Source: Chitinophagales bacterium | GTDB taxonomy: Bacteria > Bacteroidota > Bacteroidia > Chitinophagales > Chitinophagaceae | Direction of reading: 5' to 3' | DNA length: 52,681 nucleotides | Assembly: GCA_015654695.1 (NCBI GenBank) | Contig: JAATGJ010000140.1 | Span: 1 to 52,681 of the forward strand | Shown: piece by piece, positions 16,075-22,995 of the stretch | Numbering within the stretch: position 1 is the stretch's first letter | Layout: each line of letters begins with the position of its first letter | Notes under the pieces: model-generated | Databases searched by the model: none | The model's input: only the letters and a program-made list of their open reading frames with translations | Told to the model about the DNA's origin: nothing | Program-made: the position numbers and the translations under genes

Positions 16075-16530
16075 TTAGGAGGGGGCTGCATGAAATAGTT
16101 TATTAATTTTCCCTGTAGGGTAGGGCGTCCGCCATTGCCATATAGCCACGCCATTCACTATTAAGAAAAAAAGATTAAAGAGTATATGCTGTTTCCAGCT
16201 CATTTTACTCATTACTCCGCCGCAACCACAGGGTAGGTGGGCGGCAAACAATACCATACATAAGAGGTAAAGCGTAAAAAAGGATAGCATAGCAAAAGAC
16301 AAATACAATCCCGTCCGCCTTGTCGTAGAAAAAAACAGGAGCAGTACGATCGCAGCTTCCGCTGATATTGTCAGCCAGGCCGCAACCGCTGCTCCGTGTT
16401 GAGTCACTGGAGACTCTGCCAGCGCATGACGAAAAACACGGATGTCTATGGCCTTGCTGATGGCAGTGTACCCGAACAATAAAATAAGTAATGCGATGCT
16501 GAATTCAGCAACCAAATGTTTTTTATTCAT
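16075..16530 (-). CDS. MauE/DoxX-like redox-associated membrane protein
   Basis: A 151-residue protein with four hydrophobic segments (residues ~9-26, ~45-66, ~73-95, ~115-133) and the conserved HLPCGCGGVMSKMSW motif between the third and fourth. That Cys-rich loop followed by W-x-x-H is typical of the MauE family (methylamine utilisation protein E and related DoxX-like proteins), thought to help electron transfer for periplasmic disulfide bond formation. It is co-directional with the small secreted protein just downstream. Confidence 0.88.
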   Translation of the reverse strand: MNKKHLVAEFSIALLILLFGYTAISKAIDIRVFRHALAESPVTQHGAAVAAWLTISAEAAIVLLLFFSTTRRTGLYLSFAMLSFFTLYLLCMVLFAAHLPCGCGGVMSKMSWKQHILFNLFFLIVNGVAIWQWRTPYPTGKINKLFHAAPS

Positions 16531-16720
16531 GATATGGATATCATGAATCTCCAGTTACTCGGTAAATAAAAAACAACAATAGGATTTGCTGTTTCGGTTT
16601 TTTTTATTCCTCGTTAAAGATAGAATAGGATGCATCCCTTTACCAAATAAAACAGTTGTCCGATTGACAGCAAAATTTGTCCGAATGGCAGGGCTTTTAC
16701 AATAGTTAAATGGGCTTTTA

Positions 16721-17077
16721 TCATCTTCTTTGAAAAGCCGAAGGTGTTTCCTGCCAGTATTTTTTAAACACTTTGGTAAAGCTTTGAATATTGCTGTAGC
16801 TGCATAGCCCCGCAATGGTTTTGATCGGTAGTTCCTTTTCAGATAATAATTTCTTCGCGTAGTTCATTCTCACGTCCAGTATAAAACGATGGACACTTTT
16901 TCCTGTTAATTGTTTGAACCCTGCCGTAAGTTTGGATCGGTTCATACCCGTTTGGTTGGCGAGTTGCACGATAGTCATTCGCTGGCCGGGGTTATTACTT
17001 AAAAGGTTCCTGGTAGATTCCAGGCTCGCTTTATCCTGCTTGGTTAAATGGATGTTTCTTTCTCTCTTATTCATCAT
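16721..17077 (-). CDS. AraC-family transcriptional regulator (HTH only)
   Basis: A 118-residue protein that is nearly all DNA-binding domain. It has the first HTH (MTIVQLANQTGMNRSKLTAG, with FKQLTGKSVHRFILDVRM) and the second HTH (LPIKTIAGLCSYSNIQSFTK, then VFKKYWQETPSAFQRR), the canonical AraC/XylS signature. No ligand-binding domain is present; short AraC proteins like this are common beside Bacteroidota peptide and siderophore clusters. It lies about 190 bp upstream of MauE on the same strand and may control the MauE/small-peptide genes. Confidence 0.87.
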   Translation of the reverse strand: MMNKRERNIHLTKQDKASLESTRNLLSNNPGQRMTIVQLANQTGMNRSKLTAGFKQLTGKSVHRFILDVRMNYAKKLLSEKELPIKTIAGLCSYSNIQSFTKVFKKYWQETPSAFQRR

Positions 17078-17161
17078 CGGTACAGGTCTCCAGTATCTCA
17101 GGATGATGATGATAGCAACTCGAAACTCATAACTCCTAACCCGTAACTCATAACTCTTGGC

Positions 17162-17818
17162 TCACGGCTTATACATTCCATGTCTTATCGCGTAGATGAC
17201 GATTCCTACTACGTTCTTCGCTCCCGTCTTTTCCATGATGCGGTCTCTGTATTTTTCAACCGTCCGGTGGGTCAGCGATGTCATATTGGCTATTTGTTTG
17301 CTGGCATATTCTTCGCAGATCAGCTTCATGATCTCTTTTTCCTTTTCATTGAATGATATTTCTTTTCCATTCGCAAATAAGGGGCTCCTGCTGGCCGCCA
17401 GCATCTTACTCAGTCGCATCGAACTGCTGTTGCAGAAATAAGTGCCGCCGTTATATACTGCCTGTATCGCTTCAGTCAGTTCTTCCTTCGGCGTATTCTT
17501 TAATACATAGCCGCTGGCTCCTGCCTCCATCATATCCAGTATCAGGCGTTCATCGCCAAACATAGTTAAGGCGATTACTTTAATGGCCGGGTATTTTTCT
17601 TTTACGGTTTTGGTTACTTCAATACCGTCTTTTTCCGGCATCTGTATATCCGTTATTATAACGTCCGGTTTTTTTTCTTCCGTTTGTTGCAGCAGCATTT
17701 CACCGTCCCCGGATTCTCCGCATACCTCGATGTGTTTGAATTGACTCAGTAGCAACCGGAGTCCTTCACGGAATAGCGGGTAGTCATCGGCGATCAGCAC
17801 CCTGATGGTTTTATTCAT
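17162..17818 (-). CDS. NarL/FixJ-type response regulator
   Basis: A 218-residue response regulator. The receiver domain (1-~120) has the acidic pocket Asp11-Asp12 (VLIADDYPLFREG), phosphoacceptor Asp57 (VIITDIQMPEKDG), conserved Thr (VIALTMFGD) and Lys (GYVLKNTPKEE). The C-terminal LuxR-type HTH (~150-215) contains FNEKEKEIMKLICEEYASKQ, IANMTSLTHRTVEKYRDRIM and EKTGAKNVVG. It overlaps the kinase gene by 8 bp and is its obvious partner. Confidence 0.95.
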   Translation of the reverse strand: MNKTIRVLIADDYPLFREGLRLLLSQFKHIEVCGESGDGEMLLQQTEEKKPDVIITDIQMPEKDGIEVTKTVKEKYPAIKVIALTMFGDERLILDMMEAGASGYVLKNTPKEELTEAIQAVYNGGTYFCNSSSMRLSKMLAASRSPLFANGKEISFNEKEKEIMKLICEEYASKQIANMTSLTHRTVEKYRDRIMEKTGAKNVVGIVIYAIRHGMYKP

Positions 17819-18566
17819 GTAGTAGTTTTAAGGGTATTTCAAAAAAATATTCCAAACCTCTTTTTGATTGAAAGTGTAGCCGGCCGCCTAGCATTTCCAC
17901 ACGGTTGCGCAGGCTCTCAAGTCCTATTCCTTTATAATTGTTCACCGGCATGGCTGTATCTATGCCTTTGCCATCATCCTGGCAGAGTACATACAATTTT
18001 TTCCTTTGCTCTTTTAAGTGTACGTTAATGACGGAGGCGCCTGAATGTTTTACCGCGTTATGTACAAGTTCTTGTATTATTCTGTACAGGTGCAGCGCCA
18101 TATCAGGATCAATTAAGCTGTTTACTTCATACTGGAATAACATCCGTATGGGGGTCACCTCTTGGTATTGATCAAAAAAATCCTGCAGCGCTACGCCCAG
18201 TCCTTTTTTTACTAATGAGCCCGGCGTCAGGTTACGGGCGATGCCGCCTAGTCTTTCCGAAAGTTGGTCAATATTTTGACAGGCTTTTTCCAGCAGGTCA
18301 TTGCGTACCGGTGTTACTTCATTCCCTTCTGATGTTTGTATGCGTATTACGGATAACAACGGGCCCAGTTCATCATGAAGATCATGGGCTATCCGCATCC
18401 TTTCCTTTTCCAGCAAACTGATCTCTGCCAGGAATCTTGCTTGCAGTGCTTTATAATGCCTGCGCTGGTTCCTGAATATCGTGATCGTAAAATAAGCGAA
18501 CACAACTCCAAGTACTATGCTGGTGATCAGGATCGCATGATATATTGTGGTTTCAAAGGCATCCAT
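17811..18566 (-). CDS. NarX-type sensor histidine kinase
   Basis: A 251-residue membrane histidine kinase. One N-terminal transmembrane helix (residues ~9-30) is followed by a HisKA_3 dimerisation domain with RIAHDLHDELGPLL (phospho-His64) and a HATPase_c domain (IIQELVHNAVKHSG N-box, CQDDGKGID G1 box, GIGLESLRNRVEMLGG). There is no separate sensing domain. The upstream membrane protein, overlapping by 40 bp, may supply the input. It phosphorylates the response regulator encoded immediately downstream. Confidence 0.93.
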   Translation of the reverse strand: MDAFETTIYHAILITSIVLGVVFAYFTITIFRNQRRHYKALQARFLAEISLLEKERMRIAHDLHDELGPLLSVIRIQTSEGNEVTPVRNDLLEKACQNIDQLSERLGGIARNLTPGSLVKKGLGVALQDFFDQYQEVTPIRMLFQYEVNSLIDPDMALHLYRIIQELVHNAVKHSGASVINVHLKEQRKKLYVLCQDDGKGIDTAMPVNNYKGIGLESLRNRVEMLGGRLHFQSKRGLEYFFEIPLKLLHE

Positions 18567-19180
18567 AAGCTGGCAAACCCGAATAATAGGTTTGTGAATA
18601 AATTGATATAAGATAAAATTTCATAAATACCCAGCCTGAATGATGGGCTTTGATTCAGCCCGTATACCCAGAATGCTTCCACTAATACAGCATAGGTAAA
18701 ATATACCGCCATACCCATACAAATAAGAAATACCGGGTTTCGGCCAAGACTTCTCGATACACTGAAGAGCAGGCGGTTGATCAGGTTGATGCTCATCAGC
18801 ACGATAATGATGGAATGGACAATGATGAAATAAGAATTATATACCCGGTGGGCCGGGTTCATTATCCACTCAAGGCTCCATCCTGCTATATACAATGTTT
18901 GAAGCGAATAATATAACCACCGCCATGGGTTAAAAAGTCCCCATCTTCTGAATTGCCAGGTGATCAGTAATGATTCTGCCAGCGTATAAAGATTGTAATT
19001 AAGGGCGTTCGAATATCCCGCCTTCATAATGCTGATGCTGATAATTTCATTCAGCAAGCCTGTTGTGAGCAGCCACATAAAAGGAACAAAAGCCGGGTCC
19101 GTTTTTTTATAACGTACCCAGCTGATGATGGCTCCTATACCAATAGATAAACTGAAAAGGGCATTCAGGGAAAAGCTCAT
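18527..19180 (-). CDS. multi-pass membrane protein
   Basis: A 217-residue integral membrane protein with about six or seven hydrophobic helices (including LFSLSIGIGAIISW, FMWLLTTGLLNEIISI, YFIIVHSIIIVLMSI, FLICMGMAVYFTYAVLVEAF and INLFTNLLFGFASLW). No signature of a transporter class is visible. The same layout, a small 7-TM protein next to a short NarX-type kinase and a LuxR-type regulator, is frequent in Chitinophagaceae. The 3' end overlaps the kinase by 40 bp, so the three genes form one operon and the protein may be the sensory subunit. Confidence 0.8.
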   Translation of the reverse strand: MSFSLNALFSLSIGIGAIISWVRYKKTDPAFVPFMWLLTTGLLNEIISISIMKAGYSNALNYNLYTLAESLLITWQFRRWGLFNPWRWLYYSLQTLYIAGWSLEWIMNPAHRVYNSYFIIVHSIIIVLMSINLINRLLFSVSRSLGRNPVFLICMGMAVYFTYAVLVEAFWVYGLNQSPSFRLGIYEILSYINLFTNLLFGFASLWMPLKPQYIMRS

Positions 19181-19194
19181 GCAATTTTACAGGT

Positions 19195-19548
19195 TTAAGA
19201 GTTTAATGGTGATGTAGGTGGACAAAGATCAGGACACCGGTTACCGTTTTCAAAAATATCATCATCTTCTTCGTTCAGGTTGTTGCCCGTCGGAAGCATA
19301 TCCGCTCCTTCTTCATCTGCTGCTACAATAATAGCATGAATTTTAAAATCTTCACTCATGCCATAGTAAATTCTCAGGCTTACACAACCCGTTTTCGCAA
19401 GCAGTATATCAAAAGCGTCCCTGTCAAATGTCTCGCAAATGGGCAACAGGTTATTACCCTGGAATGCTGTTTTTAAAATATTTTCTCGCTGGTTGCGGAA
19501 TAATTCAGTCATGTCTTCAGCGGTAGAGAGGGAAATAAAGTGGCTCAT
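19195..19548 (-). CDS. hypothetical protein
   Basis: A 117-residue protein from the ATG at 19548 (an in-frame ATG at 19614 is less likely). I do not recognise it. It is cytosolic, with an N-terminal helical part (AEDMTELFRNQRENILKTAF), two short hydrophobic strands (LRIYYGMSED, IHAIIVAADEEG) and an acidic tail with a Cys pair (RCPDLCPPTSP). It lies 14 bp upstream of the membrane protein/kinase/regulator operon and is probably its first gene. Confidence 0.65.
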   Translation of the reverse strand: MSHFISLSTAEDMTELFRNQRENILKTAFQGNNLLPICETFDRDAFDILLAKTGCVSLRIYYGMSEDFKIHAIIVAADEEGADMLPTGNNLNEEDDDIFENGNRCPDLCPPTSPLNS

Positions 19549-19754
19549 AGTTTTGGTGTTTTGATGAACCGCTAAACTGCCTGTTTTGGGTAATCTGTAA
19601 AATCCGGCTTCCACGACCTTAGCTGTAGTGTTTCCACGACTTTATTACCCCGTTAGTAATAACAGGATGGAGAAAACGCTTATTGGTTTTCGTAATAAAT
19701 CGCTTTTACAGGCATAGCTGTATCAATATTTTTAAGCCACACAAACCTTATCTT

Positions 19755-19958
19755 ATGAAAACAATACCACCCCGTATTATTATCTATGCAAAAGATGTCG
19801 AAAACATTACAGGCCGTCGCCCGCGTACCTGTTACACCATTCTTCAAAAAATAAAAATGCATTACCGGAAAAAAAGAACCGACCTCGTAACCGTTAAAGA
19901 GTTTTCCGAGTTCATGTCCATCCCCGAATCATTGATCAAAGATTTCCTCTTGGATTGA
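19755..19958 (+). CDS. small HTH-like protein
   Basis: A 67-residue protein from the ATG at 19755 (the frame is open further up, but that stretch is non-coding in character). DVENITGRRPRTCYTILQKI followed by TVKEFSEFMSIPESL looks like the winged-helix/excisionase-type small regulators often found as single-domain proteins in Bacteroidota. A DNA-binding role is inferred. It is divergent from the hypothetical gene at 19195-19548. Confidence 0.6.
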   Translation: MKTIPPRIIIYAKDVENITGRRPRTCYTILQKIKMHYRKKRTDLVTVKEFSEFMSIPESLIKDFLLD

Positions 19959-20017
19959 ATCTTTCTGATAATGATTTATATCGCAATACTTTCCTGCGAA
20001 GACAAGTCCCTCTCCCG

Positions 20018-20054
20018 TCATTGCGAACTGCGGGCACAGCGAGCAGGAAGCAAG
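20018..20054. repeat. dispersed intergenic repeat, type B copy 2
   Basis: Near-identical to 16029-16065 and 20365-20401. It forms the left end of the first unit of the approximately 346-bp tandem duplication. Confidence 0.75.
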
Positions 20055-20079
20055 GGGAGGGATTTAGGGTGAGGCCTCA

Positions 20080-20106
20080 CAAAAAAAAACCCGTCTTTCG
20101 ACGGGG
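20080..20106 (-). terminator. intrinsic terminator, copy 1
   Basis: CCCGTC (20090-20095) and GACGGG (20100-20105) form a hairpin around TTTC. On the minus strand it is followed by a run of nine T residues. It would end the 20136-20327 transcript. Confidence 0.75.
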
Positions 20107-20135
20107 TTCACATCCCCCTCTCCTTTGGAGAGGGG

Positions 20136-20327
20136 TTAGGGGGGGGGTTTTCTCTCCTTGCACCGCCTTACCACCTGTTTCGGAACATGTGAAACAATAG
20201 AACTTACTACTGCTCCTATCAGCGCCATCACCATGGTCTTTATCACATCTTCACAATGGATCTTCGCAAGCAGTATCGTCAATGTTCCTCCAAAGGTTCC
20301 GGCTTTTGTATGACTCGGTTCATTCAT
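20136..20327 (-). CDS. small membrane protein, duplicate 1
   Basis: A 63-residue protein with one hydrophobic helix (VIKTMVMALIGAVVSSIVSH) between a polar N-terminus (MNEPSHTKAGTFGGTLTILL) and a basic tail (KQVVRRCKERKPPP), the topology of a small holin-like or anchor protein. It is about 75% identical to the product of 20482-20673. It belongs to a minus-strand set with another small membrane protein and a DUF5675 protein. Confidence 0.65.
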   Translation of the reverse strand: MNEPSHTKAGTFGGTLTILLAKIHCEDVIKTMVMALIGAVVSSIVSHVPKQVVRRCKERKPPP

Positions 20328-20364
20328 TCATCAAAAATTGATGATTAAAAAAGCCCCTCTCCCG

Positions 20365-20401
20365 TCATTGCGAACTGCGGGCACAGCGAGCAGGAAACAA
20401 G
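20365..20401. repeat. dispersed intergenic repeat, type B copy 3
   Basis: Near-identical to 20018-20054 and 16029-16065 (one change, GGAAACAAG for GGAAGCAAG). It is part of unit 2 of the tandem duplication. Confidence 0.75.
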
Positions 20402-20427
20402 GGGGAGGATTTAGGGTGAGGCCCCAC

Positions 20428-20454
20428 AAAAAAAACCCCGCCTTTCGACGGGGT
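20428..20454 (-). terminator. intrinsic terminator, copy 2
   Basis: CCCCG/CGGGG hairpin (20436-20440 with 20449-20453) followed by eight T residues on the minus strand. It is the duplicate of the terminator at 20080-20106 and would end the 20482-20673 transcript. Confidence 0.7.
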
Positions 20455-20481
20455 TCACATCCCCTCTCCTTTGGAGAGGGG

Positions 20482-20673
20482 TTAGGGGTGAGGTTTTCTA
20501 TCCTTCCACCACCTTACCACCTTTTTCAGAACATGTGAAACAATAAAACTTACTACTGCTCCTATCGTCGCCATCACCATGGTCTTTATCACATCTCCAC
20601 TATGGATATTCATAAACAGTATTGTCAATGTTCCTCCAAAGGTTCCGGCTTTTGTATGACTCGGTTCATTCAT
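20482..20673 (-). CDS. small membrane protein, duplicate 2
   Basis: A 63-residue paralogue of 20136-20327. The N-terminal 19 residues (MNEPSHTKAGTFGGTLTIL) are identical, followed by a membrane helix (VIKTMVMATIGAVVSFIVSH) and the tail KKVVRWWKDRKPHP. Most differences fall in the loop before the helix and in the tail. Its leader is almost identical to that of copy 1, so both should be expressed alike. Confidence 0.65.
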   Translation of the reverse strand: MNEPSHTKAGTFGGTLTILFMNIHSGDVIKTMVMATIGAVVSFIVSHVLKKVVRWWKDRKPHP

Positions 20674-20693
20674 TCATCAAAAATTGATGATCA

Positions 20694-20909
20694 TTATGCC
20701 CTCTCATTCTTCACCGCCGCCTGGCTTACCGTAATCGCTACTATTCCTGCTACGGCCAGGTAGCTTGCGATTTTTACAAGTATGGCAGGCAGTGCTACAG
20801 GTGCGCCAATTATGCTGGCGCTGATCGCCGCAAGTGTCAGCCCGATATTCCTTATTTTTTTAAAGAACTTCGGCGTCTTTTGATTCATCCTTTTTACTAC
20901 GGTATTCAT
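20694..20909 (-). CDS. small membrane protein, holin-like
   Basis: A 71-residue protein with a basic N-terminus (MNTVVKRMNQKTPKFFKKIR) and two hydrophobic stretches (IGLTLAAISASIIGAPVALP and IASYLAVAGIVAITVSQAAV). The topology fits a small holin, but no family can be named. It overlaps the DUF5675 gene stop by 4 bp (ATGA), so the two are translated together. Pairing with a DUF5675 protein, which occurs in phage lysis-like modules, supports a phage-derived lysis or secretion unit. Confidence 0.65.
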   Translation of the reverse strand: MNTVVKRMNQKTPKFFKKIRNIGLTLAAISASIIGAPVALPAILVKIASYLAVAGIVAITVSQAAVKNERA

Positions 20910-21310
20910 TTCTTTTTGTTTTGAATGATTAAAAAAACAGTTTCGCTTTTTTCCAGCTCGGGATAGATCAGTTTCACAAGTTTTGCAAGCGCAATTCTTG
21001 ATTGTGTACCCTTCCCTTCACCGGAAAGAAATGAAACCGGGGCGATGCACCCTTTGATCTCTTTCAAAGCATCATTCGCGGCATGCAATAGAATATAGCT
21101 CCGGTTGGGTACATTCATTAATATGAAATGATTCCCGAATCGCCGGGTCCATCTTTTTTGCAGTTCATACTTTCCTTCAGGGATACACGACACTTGGTTC
21201 TTATTTTGTTTCCACGGTAGTTCTATGGTAGAACATACCTTTTCTCCGTTCAGGAGAAGTTCCCCGTTCGTGCCATTGGGATAATAGGTTCTGTTTAGCT
21301 CCAGTTTCAT
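20906..21310 (-). CDS. DUF5675 family protein
   Basis: A 134-residue protein matching DUF5675: TYYPNGTNGELLLNGEKVCS, TIELPWKQNKNQVSCIPEGK, YELQKRWTRRFGNHFILMNV, RSYILLHAANDALKEIKGCI, and a C-terminal ESETVFLI-like strand. The fixed features are the E-x-P-W segment, the SCIPEGKY turn, the HAAN His and the GCI Cys. The family is widespread in phages and Bacteroidota and is suspected to act on peptidoglycan, but activity is not established. It has no signal peptide, so export would need the neighbouring membrane proteins. Confidence 0.85.
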   Translation of the reverse strand: MKLELNRTYYPNGTNGELLLNGEKVCSTIELPWKQNKNQVSCIPEGKYELQKRWTRRFGNHFILMNVPNRSYILLHAANDALKEIKGCIAPVSFLSGEGKGTQSRIALAKLVKLIYPELEKSETVFLIIQNKKK

Positions 21311-21440
21311 ATTCTTTTTTTTATACCTGCTTGTCAGCAGGCATGGTTAAATAATAACTCCCGCCATTTCAACTCCTTCTCCTTCGGAGAGTATATGTTC
21401 CGGGCTTCATCCGGGAGATGTAAGTTGTGGTTAGGGTCTT

Positions 21441-22196
21441 TTAGTCCAGGCTCACCCTCACCAGCGACAGTGCATTAAATGCATTATTCTTCAGCGAATA
21501 CATGGTCCCGTTCACTTCCTGGTAAAATTCAATACCCACTACAAGGAATATGGGCAGGCCGGTATTGGCTGTTACTTCGCTGGTAAGATTGATCACAGCG
21601 GTAGGCGCGTTGGTAAGTGGAAGTTCCGCAGTATTTGAAATAGTGGAAACAGACTCCTCACTCTCAAAATTAACTTCCGCTCCTCCGGATATGATCTTGA
21701 AATGGGTGCTGCCTGCCGGGGCTGCTACCATATTGGAAGGAATGAAAGACGCAATGTTCACCGTTAGTTCTCCCGTTACACGGTTCACCGTAGCAGTGAA
21801 TGGTGCAAACAGTGTTGTACCAAGCTTGCTGTTGATGTTGAATTCAAAACCTTCCAGCATTTCAAGTTCGCCACTTACCACGTTACGAAAACCTCTTGGA
21901 CTCACAGTATCTGCCTGTAGCACTTTTACCATTTCACGGGTTAACCGTCCCACCATTTTTGCATCGCTGGTGGCTTGCAGTAATGTGCGGATTGCTGTGC
22001 GCAAAATTTTTCCGGCCACTCCTGCCCGGCCAAACTCCGCTCCGTTTTCTCTTGTTCGTTGAAAGGCAGGATCATTGGCGATGCGATTACCATCTACGCC
22101 GCCCTTCTCTCTTGCCAGGTAACCATCGGCGCTCTTGTAAAAAGTAATGTTGCCGATCGTTCCTTTCAAAGGGATTATCCCTTTTTGCTTTGCCAT
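21441..22196 (-). CDS. conserved hypothetical protein, phage-module-like
   Basis: A 251-residue protein without a signal peptide. The N-terminus (GTIGNITFYKSADGYLARE, RIANDPAFQRTRENGAEFGR) is characteristic of a family I have seen only as hypothetical in Bacteroidota. A helical part follows (~55-95), then beta-rich repeats (LGTTLFAPFTATVNRVTGEL, AVINLTSEVTANTGLPIFLV). It heads the minus-strand set of DUF5675 and small membrane genes, so it may be a structural part of a phage-derived apparatus, but this is inference. Confidence 0.7.
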   Translation of the reverse strand: MAKQKGIIPLKGTIGNITFYKSADGYLAREKGGVDGNRIANDPAFQRTRENGAEFGRAGVAGKILRTAIRTLLQATSDAKMVGRLTREMVKVLQADTVSPRGFRNVVSGELEMLEGFEFNINSKLGTTLFAPFTATVNRVTGELTVNIASFIPSNMVAAPAGSTHFKIISGGAEVNFESEESVSTISNTAELPLTNAPTAVINLTSEVTANTGLPIFLVVGIEFYQEVNGTMYSLKNNAFNALSLVRVSLD

Positions 22197-22388
22197 AATT
22201 TCTGTTTTTAAATGTTCTCGAATAAGGTCTGTTTCTAAGGCACATTCCGTAAAGCCTCATCATGATGTTGTCAATTGACAGAACAATAGTAAAAACAGGC
22301 GCAGGCATTTAAAAACCTATCGGCACTATCGGCGCATTTTGCTGGTAGTTGTCAGTATCAGCAATTAATTAGTTGAATTTGGATGCTG

Positions 22389-22454
22389 TATTGATGGAGT
22401 AGGGATAGAGTATGAATGGAGTATAGATAATGTATGAAGAGTGTATGAAATAGC
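22389..22454. repeat. six tandem 11-bp repeats
   Basis: Six consecutive 11-bp units: TATTGATGGAG, TAGGGATAGAG, TATGAATGGAG, TATAGATAATG, TATGAAGAGTG, TATGAAATAGC. The consensus is about TATGAATGGAG. The 11-bp period is close to one DNA helical turn, so every copy faces the same side of the helix. It could be a protein-binding array or a variable-number tandem repeat. Confidence 0.8.
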
Positions 22455-22510
22455 ATTATGTTAAACGCTTAATAACAAGACAATGACCTTAAAATATAAT
22501 AACAGGCATA

Positions 22511-22557
22511 AGGTTATAACCTGCTAAAATGAAATATTATTTAAGGCTATAGCCTTA
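22511..22557. promoter_or_regulatory. pair of related palindromes, candidate operators
   Basis: AGGTTATAACCT (22511-22522, 12 bp) and TAAGGCTATAGCCTTA (22542-22557, 16 bp) are perfect palindromes with a shared pattern AAGGYTATARCCT. Their centres are 33 bp apart, about three helical turns, which suits cooperative binding of a dimeric regulator. They lie about 320-360 bp upstream of the minus-strand gene at 21441-22196. Confidence 0.5.
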
Positions 22558-22628
22558 TTATAAAGAGGAGTATTTCAATTCTTCGCCTTTTTTCGTGTCC
22601 GCAAATGAGTAGGTGTTTACTGTTCCTT

Positions 22629-22893
22629 TGCGTGTCTTCATGCAATGAAACTATTCAAACAAAGAAGCCGCATCGTTGACGAAAGAGCTGTGTGAAGACA
22701 CGCAGCAAGGCAATAGTTGTAACCCAAAAAAGGTCTTAACTTGGCTATATTCAAAAAACATAACCCGGAAATCAGCAAAATTGGGTTACGTTGGAGACAA
22801 ACAACCCAAATCTGGCTGTAATAAACCCGCGTCAATTGAAGAAGATGTATTGCATACAGCATGATGCGTCGGATAAAGGCTCTATTCGACGCA
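22629..22893. other. complex inverted-repeat region, possible pseudoknotted RNA
   Basis: TGCGTGTCTTCA (22629-22640) pairs with 22693-22704 over 12 bp. Inside its loop, AACTATT (22649-22655) can pair with AATAGTT (22712-22718) outside the stem, giving a pseudoknot topology. GTAACCCAA (22719-22727) pairs with TTGGGTTAC (22781-22789), and TGCGTCG (22865-22871) with CGACGCA (22887-22893). This could be a structured RNA or the remnant of a mobile element end. No known family is recognisable. Confidence 0.45.
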
Positions 22894-22960
22894 AAAAATG
22901 CGTAGATTATTAATTTTTTAAAAATCCTGCGGCAGAAAGCAACAGTTATGTGCTGGTTAC

Positions 22961-22995
22961 AAAAAAAACGTCCCGGTAACAACCGGGACATTTTG
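22961..22995 (-). terminator. intrinsic terminator of the tricorn-like gene
   Basis: GTCCCGGT (22970-22977) and ACCGGGAC (22982-22989) form a GC-rich hairpin. Eight T residues follow on the minus strand. It lies about 95 bp past the stop of the gene at 23088. The plus side also has TTTTGTATTT, so it may work both ways. Confidence 0.85.

Larger units (their letters stand above)
20012..20690. repeat. two-copy tandem duplication, period about 346 bp
   Basis: Unit 1 (about 20012-20344) and unit 2 (about 20358-20690) line up end to end. Each has a type B repeat, a minus-strand terminator, a CCCTCTCC-TTT-GGAGAGGG hairpin, a 63-codon gene and a CATCA-AAAAT-TGATG inverted repeat. The coding parts differ at about a dozen codons, so this is not a very recent duplication. 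Confidence 0.85.

Noticed and set aside
19962-20200. Open frame of 81 codons, plus strand
   Set aside because: It reads through the dispersed repeat and a terminator (LRTAGTASRKQG-type translation). The same artefact appears at 20338-20538.
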